From the NCBI GenBank assembly GCA_964422415.1, contig CAYRBI010000008.1, positions 1 through 64,000 of the forward strand: 64,000 nt of DNA, written 5' to 3'. The translations under genes were made by a program, and so were the position numbers. This stretch comes from OLB16 sp964422415 (GTDB lineage Bacteria; Hinthialibacterota; Hinthialibacteria; OLB16). This document shows positions 53,343-62,450 of the stretch, piece by piece (the first letter of the stretch is position 1; each line of letters opens with the position of its first letter). The notes under the pieces are model-generated. The model was not told where the DNA came from. It saw only the letters and a list, made by a program, of their open reading frames with translations, and did no database searches.

Positions 53343-54557
53343 TTACATGGACTTGCCCAGGTCCGTACCCTTCCAAGCGAACCAAACCGTACCCAATACT
53401 CCAAAGGCAAATGCCGTCAACAGGTTGACCGCCGGGCTGAGCATCCACAGGAAAGCGCCGCCAAAAGCAGCAATTGAAACCACTACATCACGGATCAGGT
53501 AGTAGAGACCAAACATCCCCGCTTTGCAGTCCTCCGGCGCTAAGTCCATGATGAGTGCTTTCCGCGTAGGCTCCCCAAACTCCTTGAGGCCCCGAAGAAT
53601 AAAGGCTCCCACCAGCCACGTAAAGGAATGGCAGTAAAGGAGAACCAGAGGGAAACAGGTGAAAAAGAGAAAGGTGGCCACGACAAAGGGCTTCTTCGTG
53701 CTCCGGTCAGCCAGGTAAGCGACCGGAATATAGATCAAGACAGCGATGGCCATCTCAATCGCGGTGAGTATTCCGAATTGGGAAGCGCTGATGGGATGGC
53801 GGATGGATTCCATGCACCAGATGACCACAAAGGCATAGGGGATCTGCTCACAGAAACGCACCAGGATATCGGAAATCAACAGACTCCGGAGGGATGGAGC
53901 CATGCGTCCCAAAAGGCGGAGAGGATTAGCCTCGGGAGACTTATCTTCACCACGCTTGTTCCCATGATCATCCGGCAGATAGGTTTGTTGCACCCAAACC
54001 GCCACACCGGCCAGAAGCAATGCGATCACAAAAGCTAAACGTACTCCCGTCTGGGTCCCCCAGGTGTCGATACAGAAACCACCCACCAGAGGTCCGATAG
54101 CCATCGGAATCCGGCGCACCAGGGAGTGCATCGACACTCCCATCGTCCGCTTGTGCTTTGGAAGAACAGAAGACACTAACCCCATCGTCGCAGGAAGAGA
54201 GATGGCGGTCCAGGAGAGAAAAAGACAAGCCCCCAATAGGACTGCCTCCCACCTTGGAATGAGAATGACCAATGCAAAACCAGTCATCGCCAGAAGGTTG
54301 AAGATCAGAAGCGCGCGCTTGGTCCCCAAGCGCTCAGCGAGATATCCGCCCGGAAAGGAGTACAAGGCCGAGAGAAAGTTGTCCAAGCCATTGAGAATCC
54401 CCACCGAGAGAATACCCCCGCCCAGGGCCAGGAGATAAACCGGGAGAAACCTCTCGGCCATCTTCTCGCCCATACCCACCAGAATGCACATACAGAGCAG
54501 TCCGAGGATACTTTTTTGGAGAGCCAGAAAGCGAAGGATGGGAGCCGGCGAAAACAT
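53343..54557 (-). CDS. Major facilitator superfamily transporter
   Basis: A 404-residue inner-membrane protein with about 12 hydrophobic helices in two halves. The loop 2-3 motif is degenerate (GGYLAERLGTKRALL), the repeated loop reads AYLADRSTKKPFVV, and LRGLKEFGEPTRKALIMDLAPEDCKAGMFGLYYLIRD resembles a family of uncharacterised anaerobe MFS exporters. Substrate cannot be inferred. It is convergent with the zinc-ribbon gene and just downstream of hydE on the same strand, about 50 bases away. Confidence 0.88.
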   Translation of the reverse strand: MFSPAPILRFLALQKSILGLLCMCILVGMGEKMAERFLPVYLLALGGGILSVGILNGLDNFLSALYSFPGGYLAERLGTKRALLIFNLLAMTGFALVILIPRWEAVLLGACLFLSWTAISLPATMGLVSSVLPKHKRTMGVSMHSLVRRIPMAIGPLVGGFCIDTWGTQTGVRLAFVIALLLAGVAVWVQQTYLPDDHGNKRGEDKSPEANPLRLLGRMAPSLRSLLISDILVRFCEQIPYAFVVIWCMESIRHPISASQFGILTAIEMAIAVLIYIPVAYLADRSTKKPFVVATFLFFTCFPLVLLYCHSFTWLVGAFILRGLKEFGEPTRKALIMDLAPEDCKAGMFGLYYLIRDVVVSIAAFGGAFLWMLSPAVNLLTAFAFGVLGTVWFAWKGTDLGKSM

Positions 54558-54611
54558 GGCGGTGAATCGGACCTATCCTATGAATGAATTTGAATAAGAA
54601 AGATACGCTTC

Positions 54612-55829
54612 TTATCCTTTACGGCTATTGTCATGTGAAACGAATGATTCCGCCATCCGCCGCCGGCGTCCGCCCTGCCCTACCCCGACCTCACGTCCAA
54701 TCGCGGCCAGACGGTTCTTGAGGCACTCAGCACAGATGATAGCGCTTTCATAAATGCAGGCTTTGTCTGGATAAATCTCATAGAGCACGCGGTACTTGGA
54801 GGGAGTCAGATTGGGCATGACCACATTCGCGCCACAGGCCAAGCCTTTCTCGCGCCCCTCGGCCTTGTCGAGGGTGGCCAAGGCGGTGGTACTGGGGATG
54901 TTGGCCTCGGGACACACCAGCCGCGCCAGAGCCACAACCTTGCAGGTCATGGTCACTGTGTTGGGCACCTGATCCGGTCCCAGAGATGATTCATCGTGAA
55001 TGGCCGGCCTTCCAAAAATTGGAAGTTGCCGGGGCACCGTAGATTCACGCTGCCGCGGGAACGACGGCTCCCCAAGGATACCGCCCGTTTCATTAAGAAC
55101 TAAGCCTAGCTCACCCAGAGGGGTATCCGGGTGCCGCAGGAATGGCCCCATGCCAATCATGTCCAGGTCGAGGTCCCGGAAGGTCAGAATATCCTCCGCT
55201 AGGGACTCATAGGTCTGACCAGGAATTCCGACCATCACCCCGCTGCCCACCTCATACCCTAGTTCACGCAAAAAACGCAGGATCATCATCCGGTCCGGAG
55301 CCCCAGCGGGTGTTGGATGGATACGCTCATACAAGGCGCGGTCCGAGGTCTCGAAACGCAGGAGGTAACGATTCGCACCAGCCTCTTTCCAGAGGTGGAG
55401 TTCGGACTCTGTCCTTTCACCCAGGCTGAGAGTCACCGCGAGAGGCGTATTGGCCTTGATCCAGCGTACTACCTCCGCCATCCACTCCGCTGAAATTCCC
55501 GGGTCCTCGCCGGCTTGGAGTACAACGGTTCCGTATCCCAGATCGACCGCGGTTCGCGCACAGTCCTGGATCTCCTCCATGCTCAGCCGGTAGCGTTCCA
55601 ATCCACGGTGTCCCGCGCGCAATCCGCAATAAGCACACTGACGTACACAGTGGTTGGAGATCTCAACCAAACCTCTCAGGTGGACCGCATCGCCCACATG
55701 GGCCTGGCGGACCGAATCCGCCCAGGACCACAACCGTTGTAACTCGGTTTCGTTCTCCTCATGCAGCCAGGCGAGTATGTCCTCGCGAGTAAGAGAGCGT
55801 GTTGACATCTCCATTTTTGTAAAGCTCAT
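54612..55829 (-). CDS. hydE: [FeFe]-hydrogenase maturase HydE
   Basis: A radical-SAM enzyme that, after HydG, processes the Fe-CO-CN synthon for the diiron subcluster. The 405-residue product has the cluster motif CVRQCAYC (Cys61, Cys65, Cys68), GYGTVVLQAGED, LRFETSDRALYERIHP and VGSGVMVGIPGQTYESLAEDIL, all typical. At about residues 249-283 an extra about 35 residues lie between PLGELGLVLNE and TVTMTCK. They include SFPRQREST, the translation of an eroded 26-bp palindromic repeat. The C terminus has a basic patch GGRRRR. The start overlaps the hydF stop (ATGA). Confidence 0.95.
   Translation of the reverse strand: MSFTKMEMSTRSLTREDILAWLHEENETELQRLWSWADSVRQAHVGDAVHLRGLVEISNHCVRQCAYCGLRAGHRGLERYRLSMEEIQDCARTAVDLGYGTVVLQAGEDPGISAEWMAEVVRWIKANTPLAVTLSLGERTESELHLWKEAGANRYLLRFETSDRALYERIHPTPAGAPDRMMILRFLRELGYEVGSGVMVGIPGQTYESLAEDILTFRDLDLDMIGMGPFLRHPDTPLGELGLVLNETGGILGEPSFPRQRESTVPRQLPIFGRPAIHDESSLGPDQVPNTVTMTCKVVALARLVCPEANIPSTTALATLDKAEGREKGLACGANVVMPNLTPSKYRVLYEIYPDKACIYESAIICAECLKNRLAAIGREVGVGQGGRRRRMAESFVSHDNSRKG
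55042..55066 (+). repeat. Palindromic repeat copy inside hydE
   Basis: The plus strand reads GATTCACGC.GCCGCGGGA.CGAC, sharing 20 of 26 positions with the intergenic element at 35551. It is in frame, and its translation SFPRQRES is the typical reading of this repeat type. A short palindrome CTTCCAA-AAA-TTGGAAG (55009-55025) sits next to it within the same extra segment. Confidence 0.7.
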
Positions 55830-57076
55830 GAATGGCTTCCCTTCATCCCCATGTGGGCTTGATAGAGATCCCGCGCCGCCGGGAAGGGTTGTAGAGCCCG
55901 CTCGAAGATCCCCAGGCTGTATGCGATCACAAGACCATAATTTGAAATAGGGACACCCACCTCACGGCAGTGCAGAATCCGCGCCAGCATCTCGCGGCGG
56001 TTCAACATACACGCCCCGCAATGAATCACAAGTTTGTATTCCGCCAGGTCATCCGGGAAATCATGGCCTTGCACATGGGTGAACTCGAGCTTACCACCCA
56101 CATATTGGGTCAACCATCTTGGGATCTTCACCCGCCCGATATCCTCGCCAATGGGATGATGCGAACAGGCCTCGGATACTAGAACCCGGTCCCCGGTCTG
56201 CAAGCTGTCCACCGCCAAGGCTCCCTCAACCTGAGTGAGGAGATCGCCCTTGAAGCGTGAGAACAGGATCGAGAAACTGGTCACGGGCACCCCAGGTGGA
56301 GTATCCGCAACCACCTTGAGGAAAGCCTGGGAATCGGTTACCACCAAATCCGGTGGTACCGTGAAACGGCCGAGGATATGACGCAGTTCCCGTTCCTTGA
56401 CCACGGCGCAACAGGCATCGTTATCCAACAGATCACGGATGGCCTGTACCTGTGGAAGGATGAGCCGGCCCTTGGGGGCCTCTTTGTCGATGGGCACCAC
56501 CAGCACCGCCAACCCGCCGGGGGGAACCAAGTCTCCCAGGATCGAGGGGTTGTTCAAAAGCTCCGCCGGAACACTTTCTAAAAGAGCTTGACGGAGATCT
56601 GGAATTCCACGCCCCGTATTGGCGGAGGTATAGACTACCCGGACTTCTTGGTTCTGGAGACGATTGATGAGATTCGCGGCCGGTTGTCCGAGATCGCATT
56701 TATTAAAAACCACGATGGTGGCGATACCCGCCTCTAAAAACACCTTGAGCAGGTTCTCCTCGAAGGTGCCCCACTGATCCGCCACAGCCACCAGCAGGGC
56801 CACCTCGGTCCGCTCGATGACCTTACGGGTCTTCTGCACCCGCATCTCACCGAGTGCCCCCTCATCATCGATTCCCGCCGTGTCGATGAACAAGACCGGA
56901 CCGAGCGGAAGCAATTCCATCGGTTTCTCTACCGGGTCGGTGGTGGTCCCGGCCTGCTCGGAGACAATGGACACCTCCTGGCGGGTGATGGCATTGAGCA
57001 GGCTCGATTTCCCCACATTGCGCCGTCCAAAGATACCGATATGCAGCCGCATCGAACGCGGAGTGGTTTGCATCAT
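55826..57076 (-). CDS. hydF: [FeFe]-hydrogenase maturase HydF (GTPase)
   Basis: A 416-residue scaffold that carries the diiron precursor and delivers it to HydA. The N-terminal GTPase has G1 GRRNVGKSS, G3 DTAG and G4 NKCD. The middle is the dimerisation domain. The C-terminal cluster-binding domain has CSHHPIGEDIGRVKIP and HCGACMLNRREM, supplying the three Cys of the [4Fe-4S] site. The ATG overlaps hydE downstream by four bases. It follows aspA in the same direction. Confidence 0.96.
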   Translation of the reverse strand: MMQTTPRSMRLHIGIFGRRNVGKSSLLNAITRQEVSIVSEQAGTTTDPVEKPMELLPLGPVLFIDTAGIDDEGALGEMRVQKTRKVIERTEVALLVAVADQWGTFEENLLKVFLEAGIATIVVFNKCDLGQPAANLINRLQNQEVRVVYTSANTGRGIPDLRQALLESVPAELLNNPSILGDLVPPGGLAVLVVPIDKEAPKGRLILPQVQAIRDLLDNDACCAVVKERELRHILGRFTVPPDLVVTDSQAFLKVVADTPPGVPVTSFSILFSRFKGDLLTQVEGALAVDSLQTGDRVLVSEACSHHPIGEDIGRVKIPRWLTQYVGGKLEFTHVQGHDFPDDLAEYKLVIHCGACMLNRREMLARILHCREVGVPISNYGLVIAYSLGIFERALQPFPAARDLYQAHMGMKGSHS

Positions 57077-57118
57077 GTCTTATTCCTCATATATCCAGGC
57101 TACGCGGTGATACCCAAC

Positions 57119-58621
57119 TCACTCTCCAGCCCCCCTCTCCCATGAAGCGAGAGGAGTATCCTCTCCCTCTGCTTGTGGGAGAGGGGGGCTGGAGGGGTGA
57201 GGTGGGACAGGTGTGCCCAAACGGCAGACCGCCTCAGGAGAAATCAAGTTCTCAAACTCCTTTTGCGTCATCAGGCCCTTTTCCAGGACCACTTCGCGGA
57301 TTGTTTTCTTCATCTTGCCTGCTTCCCACGCCACCTCGCAAGCTTGTTCATACCCCAGCACCGGCAGCAGGGCAGTTACAGCTGCGGTGGAACTATCCAC
57401 ATGAGCTCCACAACGGCCCTCGTTGGCTTCGATCCCCTCGACACACAACCGCCGCAGAATACCGCAGCCCCGTGCCAGGAGCTCCAGACTCTCCAGAAGA
57501 CATTCGGCGATCAACGGCATGAAGGGATTCAATTCAAGGTTGCCAGAGGCACAGGCCAAAGTAAGGGTTGCATCATTGCCGATGACCTTCATCGCAACCT
57601 GGCTGGCCGCCTCGGGGATCACCGGGTTGACTTTGCCTGGCATGATCGAGGAGCCAGCCTGCCGCGCGGGGAGCTGGATCTCCCCCAAGCCTGCATCAGG
57701 CCCCGAGGAAAGCAGCCGCAGATCGGTACAGATTTTTATCAGGGAGGCCGCGCAGGCCTTCAGAATCCCGGAGACCTCCACAAAGACATCCGCATTCTGG
57801 GTGGCGTCGATCAAATTCTCCGCACGGGCAAATCCGATTCCAGTGATTTCCCGGAGGTGGTCCACCACACGGAAGATGTACTCACGAGGCGCGGTAAGGC
57901 CGGTCCCAATGGCGGTTCCCCCAAGGTTGACCACCCGCAGCCGCTCCTCGCATTTGTAGATCCGCCAGCGATCCCGGTTCAATGCTTCAGCATACGCGGA
58001 CATTGTACGCCCCAACGTGGTGAGGACCGCATCCTGCATCTCGGTCCGTCCCACCTTGACCACATGGGCGAAACGCTTCTCGGCGGATTGAAAGGCTTCC
58101 TGGAGCAGTACGGTCTGTTCTTCGAGGTTACGGACCAGGCGGATTGCGGCCAGTTTGAGCGCCGTAGGATAGGTGTCATTCGTGGACTGGTGAAGATTGA
58201 GATCATCGAGGGGTGAAACCCGTTGATATCGACCATGGGGTTCACCAAGTAATTCTAGTGCGCGGTTGGCCAGCACCTCGTTAACATTCATGTTGGTACT
58301 AGTCCCCGCTCCGCCTTGAAGAGCATCCACGGTAACATGCTCATCCAACACCCCCTCGGCCATCTCCTGGCAGGCGCGCAGGATGGCATCCACTTTGGAT
58401 GGATCATCGGGCCACACGCCCAGGTCCCGGTTGGTCACCGCACAAGCCAGCTTCACCGTTCCGTAGGCGTGGACCAACTCGCGGTGGACATACCGCCGCG
58501 CCAGGGGGAAATTCTCCAACGCACGGAGTGTGTGGATCCCATGGAGAGCCCCCGCTGGAACCAAGATCTCTCCGAGAAGGTCGCGTTCGATACGGAAAGG
58601 GGTGTCATCGTGGGGTGACAT
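57119..58621 (-). CDS. aspA: Aspartate ammonia-lyase within the hydrogenase maturation operon
   Basis: A 500-residue fumarase/aspartase-family enzyme that releases ammonia and fumarate from aspartate. Signatures are present: GGAGTSTNMNVNEVLANRA, LHQSTNDTYPT, and the catalytic loop GSSIMPGKVNPVI. Aspartase genes are repeatedly found among hydE, hydF and hydG, and a role in supplying nitrogen for the dithiomethylamine bridge has been suggested; here it lies between hydG and hydF. The last about 30 residues (PPHPSSPPLPQAEGEDTPL and onward) are the translation of a C-rich repeat and are not part of the enzyme core. No strong RBS is seen before the start. Confidence 0.92.
   Translation of the reverse strand: MSPHDDTPFRIERDLLGEILVPAGALHGIHTLRALENFPLARRYVHRELVHAYGTVKLACAVTNRDLGVWPDDPSKVDAILRACQEMAEGVLDEHVTVDALQGGAGTSTNMNVNEVLANRALELLGEPHGRYQRVSPLDDLNLHQSTNDTYPTALKLAAIRLVRNLEEQTVLLQEAFQSAEKRFAHVVKVGRTEMQDAVLTTLGRTMSAYAEALNRDRWRIYKCEERLRVVNLGGTAIGTGLTAPREYIFRVVDHLREITGIGFARAENLIDATQNADVFVEVSGILKACAASLIKICTDLRLLSSGPDAGLGEIQLPARQAGSSIMPGKVNPVIPEAASQVAMKVIGNDATLTLACASGNLELNPFMPLIAECLLESLELLARGCGILRRLCVEGIEANEGRCGAHVDSSTAAVTALLPVLGYEQACEVAWEAGKMKKTIREVVLEKGLMTQKEFENLISPEAVCRLGTPVPPHPSSPPLPQAEGEDTPLASWERGAGE
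57122..57196. repeat. C-rich/G-rich inverted repeat forming the aspA 3' end
   Basis: Arms of about 21 bp (57122-57142 with 57176-57196, TCCAGCCCCCCTCTCCC against GGGAGAGGGGGGCTGGA) surround a smaller GAGAGG/CCTCTC hairpin. The element overlaps the last codons and stop of aspA on the minus strand. It belongs to the family also seen at 4273 and 12839. Confidence 0.8.
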
Positions 58622-58784
58622 ATGAGGTTGATTTTACGATAAATCCGAAGACAAGGCAGTGGTTGGTTTCTCAACTCCCCCCAAAAAAAGGGGGCTTACA
58701 TACAGGCCAATTCTGTTGTTGAAAAGGTTGAGGCCAACACTTACACTTTCCCAAAAGACCTTCAGAAACGAGGCACACCCAAAA

Positions 58785-59177
58785 ATGAGTGCCGAAAGAA
58801 ATCCCATTCCCCGGTCTTTCCATCTCACTCCTGATGCGCGCCTATCCTCCCTGGAAAATCTACAACCAAGATGGGATGGGGAAGACGCCGAAGTTCCCAA
58901 TTCCTATTCGATGGATCTCGCGGGATGTGTGCTTACACATCTTGACGAGAGAAGGATTCATCCCACCGCCATCATGCCCTGCATTGACGGAGGGGTGAGT
59001 ATCGCCATCCATGTTGAGAAGCAAAAGATCCTTATCGAGTGTTACAACACCAAAGTCCTGGCGGTATCTCTTGTCTCAACAGACCTTCAGATGAATGACA
59101 ATTTCTCTCTTACAGATCCCACGGAAGCAGAGGTTTCCGAGGGCATCCAGCGTATTCATGATTTCCTTGTGATCTGA
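58785..59177 (+). CDS. Hypothetical protein of the WDG.GA-type family, opposite the hyd operon
   Basis: A 130-residue protein (start MSAERNPIP) encoded on the plus strand between hydG and aspA, against operon direction. It contains LSSLENLQPRWDGEDAEVPNS, then a helix, PCIDGGVSIAIHVEKQKILIECY and a helical end. The pattern WDG......P.......P.....GGI.......... resembles small proteins of unknown function common near mobile elements. The only possible RBS (GAGG) is about 13 bases upstream. It looks like an insertion into the hyd operon; no function can be given. Confidence 0.6.
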   Translation: MSAERNPIPRSFHLTPDARLSSLENLQPRWDGEDAEVPNSYSMDLAGCVLTHLDERRIHPTAIMPCIDGGVSIAIHVEKQKILIECYNTKVLAVSLVSTDLQMNDNFSLTDPTEAEVSEGIQRIHDFLVI

Positions 59178-59184
59178 TGGACCA

Positions 59185-59208
59185 GGGGCGGGGGTCTCCC
59201 CCCGCCCC
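59185..59208. terminator. G/C hairpin between convergent genes
   Basis: GGGGCGGGGG (59185-59194) pairs perfectly with CCCCCGCCCC (59199-59208) around TCTC. It lies between the convergent 58785 gene and hydG and probably ends transcription from both sides, but it also separates hydG from aspA. Confidence 0.6.
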
Positions 59209-59215
59209 ACTTCTC

Positions 59216-60631
59216 CTAAACGTAAACATCTCTCTTCCCCGCCTTGACCTGCGCAAGGAGTTTCTCGGAGGTGATCCGGGTTTTTTCCGGCATGGTGGCC
59301 ACCGACTCGGCGATGCACTTTTCACCAGCCCGTTTTGTTTCCGGATCGGCATAGTCCTCAAGATACTCCTGAAAGGTTGAGACGGCGTTGGGATCGCAGT
59401 GATCCTTGATCTCGCCGGGTTTAGCAAGATCCATAAAATCCCCACCAGTACGTCCCAAGCGGTAGCAGGCAGTGCAGAACGAGGGGATGTACCCCAGTGA
59501 TGAGATGTCACGGATGACCTCGGGCAGAGAACGGTGATCGCCGAGGGAGAACTGGGCTTCATCGGCACGGTCTTCCCCTTCCGCATATCCGCCTGGATTG
59601 GTCCGGCTCCCCGCCGAAATTTGCGACACCCCCAATGCGAAGGTTTCACGCCGGATGTTAGCGGTCTCGCGGGTCGACATGATGATACCCGTATATGGCA
59701 CGGTCAGCCGCAGGATCGCCACGATCTTGCGGAAGTCAATGTCAGATACCGGATGCGGCGGATGCGTGGCGATATCCGATCCGGTTGCGGGCTCCATGCG
59801 TGGAACACTGATTGTATGCGGTCCCACACCGAAGACCTGTTCCAGATGCTGGATATGCTGCATCAGCGCGAGAATCTCAAAACGCCAATCGAACAAGCCG
59901 AAGAGGATCCCCACGCCAACATCATCGATTCCCGCCTGCATGGCACGGTCCATCCCGGTCACACGCCAATCGTAATCGGCCTTCTTCCCTTTCAGGTGGA
60001 CCCGTTGGTAGGTCTCCCGGTGATAGGTCTCCTGGAAGAGCTGGAAGGTTCCAATCTTGGCGGCCTTGAGACGCCGGAAATCCTCGACACTCATGGGCGC
60101 CAGATTAGCGTTGACACGGCGGATCTCACCATGCTCATGCTTGGTGGCGTAGACGGTAGCGATTGAATTGAGAATATAATCGAGACCCTCCGCCGGGTAG
60201 GACTCACCCGCCACCACCAAGATCCGCTTGTGCCCTTGATCGATGAGGAACCGCACCTCGCGAGCAATCTCCTCCTGGTTCAACGCACGCCGGTGGACTT
60301 CTCTGTTCCTGGCGCGGAAGGCGCAATAGGAGCACTCATTACTACACAGGTTGGAGATGTAGAGAGGTGCGAACAACACCAGCCTACGGCCATAAATGAG
60401 CTCCTTGACCTCCTTGGCGGTACGAAACATCTCACCCAGAAGATCTGGATCACTCACCGCCATTAACAACGCCGTTTCCTCTTGCGATAGACCCTTGAGA
60501 TCCCGCGCTTTCGTGAGAATCTCCTGGACCCGGTGCTCATCGGGGCGCTTATTGGCGTTGAGGACCGACTCGATCCTGCGCTCATCGATAAAGGTGCACT
60601 TATACTCTTCAATATCCACTGCCATTCTCAT
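59216..60631 (-). CDS. hydG: [FeFe]-hydrogenase maturase HydG
   Basis: A radical-SAM tyrosine lyase that makes the Fe(CO)2CN-cysteine synthon. The 471-residue protein has the SAM cluster motif CSNECSYC, FQETYHRETYQRVH, GVGILFGLFDWRFE, VPRMEPATGSD, and the C-terminal auxiliary-cluster region FCTACYRLGRTGGDFMDL with Cys in DHCDPN. It starts 24 bases after the hydA stop. ATG 60631 (MRMAVDIEEYK) follows GGAAG; ATG 60625 is an alternative. Confidence 0.96.
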   Translation of the reverse strand: MRMAVDIEEYKCTFIDERRIESVLNANKRPDEHRVQEILTKARDLKGLSQEETALLMAVSDPDLLGEMFRTAKEVKELIYGRRLVLFAPLYISNLCSNECSYCAFRARNREVHRRALNQEEIAREVRFLIDQGHKRILVVAGESYPAEGLDYILNSIATVYATKHEHGEIRRVNANLAPMSVEDFRRLKAAKIGTFQLFQETYHRETYQRVHLKGKKADYDWRVTGMDRAMQAGIDDVGVGILFGLFDWRFEILALMQHIQHLEQVFGVGPHTISVPRMEPATGSDIATHPPHPVSDIDFRKIVAILRLTVPYTGIIMSTRETANIRRETFALGVSQISAGSRTNPGGYAEGEDRADEAQFSLGDHRSLPEVIRDISSLGYIPSFCTACYRLGRTGGDFMDLAKPGEIKDHCDPNAVSTFQEYLEDYADPETKRAGEKCIAESVATMPEKTRITSEKLLAQVKAGKRDVYV

Positions 60632-60655
60632 TTCTTCCGGTTACTTCAACCGGTC

Positions 60656-62443
60656 CTACGGTACAAGTTCGTTATACCGGCCTCGTTTTACATACTCCGT
60701 ATGCAATAGTTCATGGGACTTATGCCCCAAGGGCTCTCCAAGAAATTCCTCGTAGAGCTGCTGGATGAAGGGATTCTCATGTGACATGCGCTTCTCTTTG
60801 CCAGCATCTTCGGCGTAGATGGCACGCATACGCGCTTGGCGGATCGCCTGGTTGGTGGGTTTGGGTTGGCCACCACCGCTCAAGCAACCACCGGGGCATC
60901 CCATCACCTCAATGAAATGATACTGTGGAACCACACCGGCCGCCACTTGGTGCATCAACATGCTCGCGCCGGCCAATCCACTGGTGACCGCCACGCGGAC
61001 AGTGAAACCCTCCAGGAAGGCATACTCCGGCTTGGCGCCCTCGATCTTCAATTCCGCTGTCTTGACCTGCTCAAGTCCGCGAACCGGGGTGATATCCAGA
61101 TGCTCGAAGGGCACTGGACGCCCTGTAACCAGTTCGTAAACCGTGCGGATGGCGGCCTCCATCACTCCGCCGGTGGCTCCAAAGATATCGGCGGCGCCGG
61201 TCGAGAAACCCAACGGCTCATCAAACTTGCCATCCGGAAGCTCCTGGAAGTCGATACCCGCTTCTTTGATCATCCGGGCGAGTTCACGTGTGGTGATTGA
61301 GACATCCACTGTCGGTAACTCATTATGGAACATCTCGGGCCGGGTGACCTCGAACTTCTTCGCCGTGCAGGGCATGATCGAGACCACGAAGATATCTTTG
61401 GGATCCACCCCAATCTTCTCGGCATAGTAGGTCTTCAACAGCGCCCCCAACATCATCTGGGGTGACTTACAGGTGGACAGGTGGTCAAGCAGATCCGGGT
61501 ATTCGTGTTCGATATTCTTGATCCAGCCCGGCGAGCAGGAGGTAATCATGGGCAGGACCGCATTGCCACCGGTGAGGGCTTCCTTGACCCGGTGCAGGAA
61601 TTCAGAGCCTTCCTCCATGATGGTGAGATCCGCGGCGAAGTTGGTGTCGAAGACATCATCAAATCCCATCTCACGCAGCGCGGTCACCATCTTGCCCGTC
61701 ACTAAAGTGCCCGCTGGATAGCCGAACTCCTCACCCAAAGCCGCGCGGATAGCGGGTGCGGTCTGGACGATCACACGCTTGCTGGGATCATGTAACGCCG
61801 TCCATACCACGTTGGTGTTGTCCTGAGCCATTAAAGCCCCCACTGGACAAACCAGGACACACTGTCCGCAATTGGCACAGTTGGCGGTGTTCAGGGTCAG
61901 GCCCTCCGCCGGTCCAACCATGGACTTAAAGCCACGGTGTTGAACGTTAAGCACTCCCACCCCCTGGATCTGGTTACACACCGTCACGCAACGGCGGCAG
62001 AGGATACACTTGGAACTGTCGCGGATGATCGAGGGGCTGGAATCATCCACCAGGTCCTTCGATTTCTCACCCTCAAAACGGTATTCGGAGATATGGATCA
62101 ACTCGCCCAAACGTTGAAACTCGCAGTTCTGGTTGCGGTAGCAGCTCAGGCAGTTGCGGGGATGGTCGGAGAGCATCAGCTCATACAGAATCTTGCGGGC
62201 GGTATGGATTCTGGCCGTGTTCGTCTGGACCTTCATCCCCTCGCGGACCGTTACCATGCACGAGGCTTGGAGATTCCTTGCACCCTCGATCTCAACGACA
62301 CAGATCCGGCAGGCGCCGGCTTGGTGGACACCCTCCAGATAGCAGAGGGAAGGGATCAGGATATTGTTCTGTTTAGCCGCTTCAAGCACGGAAATCCCCG
62401 GCTCGACGGTCACTTCTTTTCCATTAATCGTCAGGGTTACCAT
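60656..62443 (-). CDS. hydA: [FeFe]-hydrogenase catalytic subunit (group A, NADH-linked type)
   Basis: A 595-residue catalytic subunit. N-terminal [2Fe-2S] ferredoxin-type domain (CYLEGVHQAGACRICVVEIEG), a His-ligated cluster segment (HPRNCLSCYRNQNC, 94-107) and two [4Fe-4S] motifs (CILCRRCVTVC, CANCGQCVLVCP) feed the H-cluster domain. H-cluster motifs are L1 TSCSPGW (301-307), L2 MPCTAKKFE (357-365) and L3 MGCPGGCLSGGGQP (514-527). L1 has Ser where TSCCPxW has its second Cys. The C-terminal small-subunit-like helix (NPFIQQLYEEFLG) is present. ATG 62443 has GGAGG in the stop codon of the gene before it. With the NuoF-like neighbour it fits the bifurcating HydABC type. Confidence 0.95.
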   Translation of the reverse strand: MVTLTINGKEVTVEPGISVLEAAKQNNILIPSLCYLEGVHQAGACRICVVEIEGARNLQASCMVTVREGMKVQTNTARIHTARKILYELMLSDHPRNCLSCYRNQNCEFQRLGELIHISEYRFEGEKSKDLVDDSSPSIIRDSSKCILCRRCVTVCNQIQGVGVLNVQHRGFKSMVGPAEGLTLNTANCANCGQCVLVCPVGALMAQDNTNVVWTALHDPSKRVIVQTAPAIRAALGEEFGYPAGTLVTGKMVTALREMGFDDVFDTNFAADLTIMEEGSEFLHRVKEALTGGNAVLPMITSCSPGWIKNIEHEYPDLLDHLSTCKSPQMMLGALLKTYYAEKIGVDPKDIFVVSIMPCTAKKFEVTRPEMFHNELPTVDVSITTRELARMIKEAGIDFQELPDGKFDEPLGFSTGAADIFGATGGVMEAAIRTVYELVTGRPVPFEHLDITPVRGLEQVKTAELKIEGAKPEYAFLEGFTVRVAVTSGLAGASMLMHQVAAGVVPQYHFIEVMGCPGGCLSGGGQPKPTNQAIRQARMRAIYAEDAGKEKRMSHENPFIQQLYEEFLGEPLGHKSHELLHTEYVKRGRYNELVP

Positions 62444-62450
62444 GGTTTGA

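Noticed and set aside
54612..55829. BioB or other radical-SAM enzyme instead of HydE
   Set aside because: The CVRQCAYC motif alone is shared, but the neighbours hydF, hydG and hydA and the internal HydE blocks decide for HydE.
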